Shown piece by piece: positions 46,301 through 54,800 of a stretch of 64,000 nucleotides of DNA. The notes below the pieces were generated by a model. The model searched no databases. It was not told the origin of the DNA and saw nothing but the letters and a program-made list of their open reading frames with translations. Source of the stretch: Pratylenchus scribneri (lineage: Eukaryota; Nematoda; Chromadorea; Rhabditida; Pratylenchidae); assembly GCA_030063045.1 (NCBI GenBank), contig JAQSEB010000207.1:81640-145639 (forward strand). The letters are read 5' to 3'. Position numbers and translations under genes: made by a program. Numbering within the stretch: the first letter of the stretch is position 1; each line of letters opens with the position of its first letter.

Positions 46301-48999
46301 ATACTTTTCGATCGATTGAATTATTGAATATTTTTGATAAAATTTGTTAAAAATCAATAATGAGGTATTTTAAAAAATCGAAGGCTTTGATACCTCTATT
46401 TTAGAGTGAAGAATATGATTCTAATAATATTTTTGAAAAAAATTAAATTCTGGCCTCAAAATTGTCATAAAATACTTTTCGATCGATTGAATTATTGAAT
46501 ATTTTTGATAAAATTTATTAAAAATCAATAATGAGGTATTTTAAAAAATCGAAGGCTTTGATACCTCTATTTTAGAGTGAAGAATATGATTCTAATAATA
46601 TTTTTGAAAAAAATTAAATTCTGGCCTCAAAATTGTCATAAAATACTTTTCGATCGATTGAATTATTGAATATTTTTGATAAAATTTATTAAAAATCAAT
46701 AATGAGGTATTTTAAAAAATCGAAGGCTTTGATACCTCTATTTTAGAGTGAAGAATATGATTCTAATAATATTTTTGAAAAAAATTAAATTCTGGCCTCA
46801 AAATTGTCATAAAATACTTTTCGATCGATTGAATTATTGAATATTTTTGATAAAATTTATTAAAAATCAATAATGAGGTATTTTAAAAAATCGAAGGCTT
46901 TGATACCTCTATTTTAGAGTGAAGAATATGATTCTAATAATATTTTTGAAAAAAATTAAATTCTAGCCCCAAATTGGTCGGAAGATACTTTTCGATCGAT
47001 TGAATTATTGAATATTTTTGATAAAATTTATTAAAAATCAATAATGAGGTATTTTAAAAAATCGAAGGCTTTGATACCTCTATTTTAGAGTGAAGAATAT
47101 GATTCTAATAATATTTTTGAAAAAAATTAAATTCTGGCCTCAAAATTGTCATAAAATACTTTTCGATCGATTGAATTATTGAATATTTTTGATAAAATTT
47201 ATTAAAAATCAATAATGAGGTATTTTAAAAAATCGAAGGCTTTGATACCTCTATTTTAGAGTGAAGAATATGATTCTAATAATATTTTTGAAAAAAATTA
47301 AATTCTGGCCTCAAAATTGTCATAAAATACTTTTCGATCGATTGAATTATTGAATATTTTTGATAAAATTTATTAAAAATCAATAATGAGGTATTTTAAA
47401 AAATCGAAGGCTTTGATACCTCTATTTTAGAGTGAAGAATATGATTCTAATAATATTTTTGAAAAAAAATAAATTCTAGCCCCAAATTGGTCGGAAGATA
47501 CTTTTCGATCGATTGAATTATTGAATATTTTTGATAAAATTTATTAAAAATCAATAATGAGGTATTTTAAAAAATCGAAGGCTTTGATACCTCTATTTTA
47601 GAGTGAAGAATATGATTCTAATAATATTTTTGAAAAAAATTAAATTCTGGCCTCAAAATTGTCATAAAATACTTTTCGATCGATTGAATTATTGAATATT
47701 TTTGATAAAATTTATTAAAAATCAATAATGAGGTATTTTAAAAAATCGAAGGCTTTGATACCTCTATTTTAGAGTGAAGAATATGATTCTAATAATATTT
47801 TTGAAAAAAATTAAATTCTGGCCTCAAAATTGTCATAAAATACTTTTCGATCGATTGAATTATTGAATATTTTTGATAAAATTTATTAAAAATCAATAAT
47901 GAGGTATTTTAAAAAATCGAAGGCTTTGATACCTCTATTTTAGAGTGAAGAATATGATTCTAATAATATTTTTGAAAAAAATTAAATTCTGGCCTCAAAA
48001 TTGTCATAAAATACTTTTCGATCGATTGAATTATTGAATATTTTTGATAAAATTTATTAAAAATCAATAATGAGGTATTTTAAAAAATCGAAGGCTTTGA
48101 TACCTCTATTTTAGAGTGAAGAATATGATTCTAATAATATTTTTGAAAAAAATTAAATTCTAGCCCCAAATTGGTCGGAAGATACTTTTCGATCGATTGA
48201 ATTATTGAATATTTTTGATAAAATTTATTAAAAATCAATAATGAGGTATTTTAAAAAATCGAAGGCTTTGATACCTCTATTTTAGAGTGAAGAATTTGAT
48301 TCTAATAATATTTTTGAAAAAAATTAAATTCTGGCCTCAAAATTGTCATAAAATACTTTTCGATCGATTGAATTATTGAATATTTTTGATAAAATTTATT
48401 AAAAATCAATAATGAGGTATTTTAAAAAATCGAAGGCTTTGATACCTCTATTTTAGAGTGAAGAATATGATTCTAATAATATTTTTGAAAAAAATTAAAT
48501 TCTGGCCTCAAAATTGTCATAAAATACTTTTCGATCGATTGAATTATTGAATATTTTTGATAAAATTTATTAAAAATCAATAATGAGGTATTTTAAAAAA
48601 TCGAAGGCTTTGATACCTCTATTTTAGAGTGAAGAATATGATTCTAATAATATTTTTGAAAAAAATTAAATTCTGGCCTCAAAATTGTCATAAAATACTT
48701 TTCGATCGATTAAATTATTGAATATTTTTGATAAAATTTATTAAAAATCAATAATGAGGTATTTTAAAAAATCGAAGGCTTTGATACCTCTATTTTAGAG
48801 TGAAGAATATGATTCTAATAATATTTTTGAAAAAAATTAAATTCTAGCCCAAAATTGGTCGGAAGATACTTTTCGATCGATTGAATTATTGAATATTTTT
48901 GATAAAATTTATTAAAAATCAATAATGAGGTATTTTAAAAAATCGAAGGCTTTGATACCTCTATTTTAGAGTGAAGAATATGATTCTAATAATATTTTT

Positions 49000-49824
49000 C
49001 AAAAAAATTAAATTCTAGCCCCAAATTGGTCATAAAATACTTTTCGATCGATTGAATTATTTTGATAAAATTTATTAAAAATCAATAATGAGGTATTTTA
49101 AAAAATCGAAGGCTTTGATACCTCTATTTTAGAGTGGAGAATATGATTCTAATTATATTTTTGAAAAAAATTAAATTCTGGCCTCAAAATGGTCATAAAA
49201 TACTTTTCGATCGATTGAATTATTTTGATAAAATTTATTAAAAATTAATAATGAGGTATTTTAAAAAATCGAAGGCTTTGATACCTCTATTTTAGAGTGA
49301 AGAATATGATTCTATTAATATTTTTCAAAAAAATTAAATTCTAGCCCCAAATTGGTCATAAAATACTTTTCGATCGATTGAATTATTGAATATTTTTGAT
49401 AAAATTTATTAAAAATCAATAATGAGGTATTTTAAAAAATCGAAGGCTTTGATACCTCTATTTTAGAGTGGAGAATATGATTCTAATAATATTTTTGAAA
49501 AAAATTAAATTCTGGCCTCAAAATGGTCATAAAATACTTTTCGATCGATTGAATTATTTTGATAAAATTTATTAAAAATCAATAATGAGGTATTTTAAAA
49601 AATCGAAGGCTTTGATACCTCTATTTTAGAGTGAAGAATATGATTCTAATAATATTTTTCAAAAAAATTAAATTCTAGCCCCAAATTGGTCATAAAATAC
49701 TTTTCGATCGATTGAATTATTGAATATTTTTGATAAAATTTATTAAAAATCAATAATGAGGTATTTTAAAAAATCGAAGGCTTTGATACCTCTATTTTAG
49801 AGTGGAGAATATGATTCTAATAAT
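49000..49824 (+). repeat. Right edge of the array: degraded short monomers
   Basis: Monomers near 49,050, 49,220 and 49,550 read GAATTATTTTGATAAAATTT, having lost about nine bases (GAATATTTT region), giving units of about 162 bp. They alternate with full units carrying TTTTTCAAAAAAATT and GTGGAGAATATG. Greater divergence at the border than inside is the usual pattern for satellite edges, where homogenisation is weaker. Confidence 0.85.
49817..49824. repeat. Target-site duplication, left copy (CTAATAAT)
   Basis: Eight bases of the satellite monomer immediately before the transposon; identical to 50509-50516. Confidence 0.88.
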
Positions 49825-50508
49825 TAGGGGGCGGATTTTTATGGAAATGCATATTTTGTGTGCGAATATGCACAGCATTGGGGAGTGCGAAAAATGTGGT
49901 TTTAGGTTCTAAAAATGATTTTGAACCGGTTTCATAATGCATATTTTGGCATATTTTGGCATTCTGTGCATATTTTGCATATTTTGTCATTTTGGTGCAT
50001 ATTTTGCATATTTTGGTGCATATTTTCCAAAAATTCGCGAATTTTTACCAATTTTTAGTGAAAATTTTGAAATTTTTAGAAAATTTTTTTGTATTTTTTT
50101 ATAATTTTTGGAAAAAAAATATTCAAAATTTATGTTAGAATAGTATTTTCGGGAAAATTTCTTTGTTTTGACTAGAAAATTTGTAAAAAAAATAAAATGG
50201 AAAAATTTTTCCTAAAAAGTGAACGGTCCCCTCTATGGGTCGAATATCCAACATTTTTTTCAGCAGCAAAAAATTTTGAAAATTTATATTTTTTGCAATT
50301 TTAAGCAACGGAATGATAAATTTTCTAGTTTAATAAAATTTTTTTTATCATTTTTTGACTTTTAATATCCAAAAAATCAATTTATTTTTGTGCATATATA
50401 TGCATATTTTGGAATTTTTTGGCATATTTCGTGCATATTTTAGCCTTTTTTGGTGCATATATATGCGCATATATTGGCACTTTTCGCTGCATATAAATCC
50501 GCGCCCTA
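49825..50508. mobile_element. hAT-type non-autonomous DNA transposon (684 bp)
   Basis: The element is inserted in a satellite monomer. It starts TAGGGGGCGGATTTTTATG and its reverse complement starts TAGGGCGCGGATTTATATG, an imperfect terminal inverted repeat of about 19 bp. The satellite bases CTAATAAT are present on both sides (49817-49824 and 50509-50516), a perfect 8-bp target duplication. Removing the element and one copy restores a normal monomer, GATTCTAATAATATTTTTC. TIRs beginning with YAGGG plus 8-bp duplications are characteristic of the hAT superfamily. Inside, TGCATATTTTG-like motifs cluster near both ends (49,845-50,030 and 50,390-50,480), resembling hAT subterminal transposase-binding repeats. 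There is no transposase, so it must be moved in trans. Confidence 0.88.
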
Positions 50509-50516
50509 CTAATAAT
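50509..50516. repeat. Target-site duplication, right copy (CTAATAAT)
   Basis: Eight bases directly after the transposon end GCGCCCTA, followed by the rest of the interrupted satellite monomer. Confidence 0.88.
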
Positions 50517-50846
50517 ATTTTTCAAAAAAATTAAATTCTGGCCACAAAATGGTCGGAAAATACTTTTCGATCAATTGAATTATTGAATATTTTTGAAAAT
50601 TTTGTTAAAAATCGATAAAATATTCAATATATCAATCGATCGAAAAGTATCTTCCGACCATTTTGGGGCCAGAATTTAATTTTTTTGAAAAATTCTATTA
50701 GAATCATATTCTTCACTCTAAAATAGAGGTATCAAAGCCTTCGATTTTTTAAAATACCTACATATCGATTTTTAACAAATTTTATCAAAAATATTCAATA
50801 TATCAACCGATCGAAAAGTATTTTATGACCATTTTGGGGCCAGAAA
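50517..50846. repeat. Terminal satellite monomers with an orientation switch at about 50,617
   Basis: 50,517-50,617 completes the interrupted monomer in forward orientation. The sequence then reads as reverse-complement satellite (AATCGATCGAAAAGTATC, then GAATCATATTCTTCACTC, then AGGTATCAAAGCC) until about 50,846, roughly 1.3 monomers. The two orientations form an inverted repeat with arms of about 90 bases. The reversed units carry ACCTACATATCG, the complement of the rare CGATATGTAGG variant seen near 4275, 6831 and 8018. After GGGGCCAGAA the satellite ends in unique AT-rich DNA. Confidence 0.9.
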
Positions 50847-51811
50847 ATTTCTTTGTAAATTTTTTTATATAATTGAATAAATTATGACTAAACAATTCAA
50901 TATTTATTCCATCTTCAACCACACTGCTTGATTCATTTAATTTTGTAATACAATTTTAAACATGACGTGGATTGCAATGAAAATTTATGCATGCTAGTAT
51001 AGGTGGCTCCCATGAATTGATGAATCATCATCAAATAAGATAAAAGCCATCCCATTTCCCAACCTATTCCTTTCCCAATTTATTTTTCCCCCTCCCTGTA
51101 CATTTGGCTGCATCGATTATTTACGTTTTACGCACACACATTTGCATTTTATACGGAATGCTAACTAGTTTCTCCATTTGTTTCATTTAATAATAGTCTC
51201 ATAAACATATTAGCCTAAACGCAATTAAGCTGCAATAAAACAATAAAATTAATTAAAATGCATTTAAATAATTTAAAATGTTGTCTATCTAATGGATTAA
51301 TAAATATTTAATATAATATATATAATTTTGGAGTATAGACCATTATCCATTATAATATAAACGAACAAATATAAATGCAAAATGCATTAAAGATATCTTT
51401 TTTGTTCTTTTGTGACTAAATTTTATTTACCAAAATTGTTAAAGTTAGTAAAGATGAAAATGGTCCACATATAAAATATCAAATTCCCCTATTTTTCAAT
51501 GACGGAATCCTTTTTAGCAAATAAACTTATTAAATAGTAAAATATTTCCATACTTTTTTTTTGAAAATAAAACTACGTCATTTCACATTTTTCCCATTTA
51601 ATGATGGTCTCCATTTCTCATAAAAAGTCAAATTCTTTCTTTTTCGAAATAAAAATAACGTCATTTTCCATTACGCATTTCCTATCCAAATCAAAAAAAT
51701 TGCCCATTCAGCTCTTATCAATTCTTCCCAACTTTATTATTATTTATTTTTTAGGGAATAATTCCATCTTAAATTCATTTATCAATTCAGGAACGCAATT
51801 CATTTAACATT
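50847..51811. other. Intergenic region between satellite and alpha-arrestin gene
   Basis: AT-rich unique sequence with no convincing gene. 50,990-51,180 is relatively less AT-rich, with pyrimidine-rich runs, an ACACACA tract and AGATAA. It may hold the arrestin promoter, but no specific element can be assigned. The short open frame at 51,601 is low-complexity and not supported. Confidence 0.6.
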
Positions 51812-51822
51812 TTTTTTAACAG
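51812..51822 (+). other. Probable trans-splice (spliced-leader) acceptor of the arrestin gene
   Basis: A run of T followed by AACAG ends at 51822, 32 bases before the ATG at 51855, with no intron-like donor visible upstream. This is the usual arrangement of nematode spliced-leader acceptors. An ordinary cis-intron acceptor cannot be excluded. Confidence 0.5.
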
Positions 51823-51854
51823 TTACATTCGATCAATTTCATTAATTTCCAAAA

Positions 51855-54800
51855 ATGTCCACAATTTTTCGTGTTGATTTTTTCGGCTCCCAAACATCCG
51901 AAAGGACTCCAGTATTTTTTGCTGGCCAAAATATCCATGCCCGGGTTGTTCTCCATTTGCCAGAACCAATGAAGGCCAGATCAATTGATTTGCACATTTG
52001 TGGAAAAGCCGAAGTGGAATGGACCGAAACGGAAACAACAAGAAGGTAAGAAATGGAGATTATTAATTTTTTTCGTGAAATTTGCGCAATCAAATTCTTA
52101 AAATTTTTCAAATAAATATTAAGCATCAAATTTTGCAAATTTCAACTATGAGTTAATAAGAGAAAAATAGTAATTGATAGAAACTGCAAAGTAACAAAAA
52201 AATCGGCAAAATAAGCCAAAATTAATTTTTTTTTCGTCTATAATTTTCAGTCCAATTATATTTTTCATGAATTATTTTGACAAATTTGATTTTCCGAAAG
52301 ATGTAATTTAAAATCGAAATTGGAAATTTTTGGTTAGAAAAACGAAAATAGAAGAAATCGCAAGCCGAGATTTTTCAAAAAAACTGATAACCGGATTTTT
52401 ACTAATATCCCCATTTCAAAACTGATTTTGTCCTATTCTAATCAAAATGTTCAAAAGAAAAAATTAACATAAATTTATAAAGATTTAATTATTGGTATTT
52501 GAAACACAAAATTCAGATTCGCGTAATTCACCAAATCTATTTTTTAGCACTGACATTAACGGAAAAGAGGAAACGAAAACCGAAACCATCTATTTCCGTT
52601 CGGAAGGAATTTATTTAAATAAAAGAATCCAACTTTGGGCTTCGTCTGATAAACAGAAAATTGCCGCCGGCGAACACATTTTCCCATTCCAATTCACAGT
52701 GCCTCCACATTGTCCGCAAAGTTTTGAAGGTAAAATCAATGAAAGTTAGCAGAATTTTTAGAATAATTCCCAATTTTTAGGCTCTTATGGCCATATTCGT
52801 TATCATTGTTCCGTCAGCATCGATCGACCATGGAATTTCGATAAAAAGGTACCACATATAATCAACTAATCTCCCAATCCCAAATTTATGGGCGAGAAAA
52901 TTTGAATATTCTTAGCAATTTATGCCATTTTAAAGAGCAGAAAATGAATTGTATTGTTGTTATTAAAAGTATTAATTTATCTATCATAGAATTTTACCCA
53001 AAGTTCATATAATTTGGCTCTAATAAAGTTGGTGTTTAAAATTTGTAGCATTTCATTTTAGATTAGGGATAGGCTCTAGACAGGGTAGTTTTAAAAATAG
53101 ACCCATTTCTGGGCCTTAAAATATTAATTTTCGACATTATAATTTTGACTAAATTAAATTAATTAATTGGCAATTATTTTATTTAAATAAATAAATGAAT
53201 TCATTTAGATAAAACACATTTCTATAATTCTTGACAATTTAGCTAATGTTTAATATATTATTGATTCGCCATTCTCTGCCATTTAAAATGACATATATAT
53301 TAACATTTGGATAACTAGCATAAAAATTTACTTAGAAAAATATATTTAAGTGCGCTTTATTAATTTCTAACCTTTTTTTAGATTAAATCCCTTTTCGTTG
53401 TTTCGCCTTTTGTCGATTTGAATTCAATTGGCTGGGCTCTGGAACCGGTGGAACAACAAATCGACAAAAGTATTGGAATTTTAATGTTCAAACATGGAAG
53501 AATAGCTGCCAAGGTTGATTAATTTTTATTTTTTTAAATATTTTCATCAGATTCGATTGTCAAAAAGTGGATTTGTGCCAGGCGAGCGAATTCCATTTTC
53601 CATTGATATTGACAATGGAACAACGAAGGAAGTGAAAATTGTGAAAGCAAAATTGCTCGAAAATATGGTTTATATTGCGCGAAGGGATTTCACACTGCAT
53701 TGCGATTTTACGGCCAACACAGATTGGAACAGTGGGTTTTTTTGATTGAACAAAATTTGCGCAAAAAATCTTTTTTTTTAAATAAATATATTAGCTTTAA
53801 AATTAGTAAATTATTTGTCATTTTTTTAAATGTCCTGAATTTGGATGAAATAATTAAAGAAAGATTTAGAGGATTTATAGAATTTGACATGCCTAAAAAG
53901 ATGGTAAAAATAGGATTTTTGGCCATAATTTTCTGACTAATTATCTGTTGATTAATCGTTTGATATCAAAATGTTCACAGAGTTAATTAAAGGATGGTAT
54001 ATAATTTTGCGAAAAAAACATTGAAAATTTCGAAAAAAGTATTGAAAATGTCCAAAAGTTTATAACGGTTTAACGGTTTGTCCTAGACCCCAAACCTTAA
54101 ACTCAATCGATAGATCTCGTCAAGACGCGTCGATTGGTATATATTTTGTCATGGTTTGATCAAAAATTAAGGGTTTTAAACCACTTAAACCATCAAATGG
54201 GTTTTGGTTCAAAACCAATTAAATCATGACAAATTATATATAATTCGATGCATCGGTGTATGGAAAATCCGTCAGTGGAAAATCGGTCAGTGGTAAATTG
54301 GTCAGTGGAAAATCCGTCAGTAAGCGGAAAATCGGTCAGTGCCGGAAAATCCGTCAGTGGTAAATCGGGCAGTGGAAAATCGGTCAGTAAATCCGGAAAA
54401 TCGGTCAGTAGCCGATTTTGGCCTACCCTTAAGGGAAAATCAGATAAATTATATATCAATCAACTCCTTTCGATCAGATGCTTCGAATGAGTGTACCCGC
54501 TAATCAATCCAAGCATAAATTAGGAAGTTATAGCCTCGAGAAAATTGATAAAATGGTCCCTCTATGGATACATAACATAGCGAAAATAATATATTTTTGA
54601 TGAAATTTCCCTAGACGAAATGTTGGTTTTATTTAAAATTCTTATCCAGTTTTAAGCTTATCCTAATCTAGCTCTAACAACAATAAAGCTTAAACCCAAG
54701 GCTTGAAACTACCTAATCTTTGCCCAATCTGTGAAATTAAAGATATGATAAAATTTTTATTTTTGAATTTTATATGAAATCAATGACATATTCGATCTCA

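Larger units (their letters stand above)
1..49824 (+). repeat. 171-bp satellite DNA array, about 290 head-to-tail monomers
   Basis: The period is 171 bp: the landmark ATCAATAATGAGG recurs at 4, 175 and 346, and this continues to the array end. Some subtypes are 169 or 170 bp because of single-base losses in the GATAAAATTT and GGAATTTTTC segments. Main variable segments are CTGGCCTCAAAATTGTCAT, CTGGCCTCAAAATGGTCAT and CTAGCCCCAAATTGGTCGG; AATAATATTTTTG against AATGGAATTTTTC; and AAATTAAATT, AAATAAAATT or AAATTTAATT. Each monomer contains GATCGATT and a dyad, GAGGTAT with ATACCTC about 21 bases apart. The array starts before the window. No gene is present in it. A centromeric, heterochromatic or subtelomeric role is possible but is inference. 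Confidence 0.98.

Noticed and set aside
1..49824. Relationship to primate alpha satellite because of the 171-bp length
   Set aside because: Only the length agrees. No CENP-B box or recognisable alpha-satellite sequence is seen, and the flanking genes are nematode-like.
1..49824. CRISPR-like array
   Set aside because: There is no repeat and unique-spacer pattern. The whole 171-bp unit repeats, and the host is eukaryotic.
49956..50138. 60-codon plus-strand open frame
   Set aside because: It lies wholly inside the non-autonomous hAT element and reflects TGCATATTTTG repeats translated as His/Ile/Leu/Phe-rich peptide.
51601..51807. 68-codon plus-strand frame upstream of the arrestin
   Set aside because: AT-rich low-complexity translation, no domain, and it overlaps the probable 5' region of the arrestin gene.
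51823..52138. Minus-strand frames of 72 and 98 codons over arrestin exon 1
   Set aside because: Antisense shadows of a well-supported coding exon with clear arrestin motifs on the plus strand.
53700..53936. Frames at the start of arrestin intron 5 on both strands
   Set aside because: They extend from exon 5 into AT-rich intron. Exon phases require splicing at 53731 to 55565.
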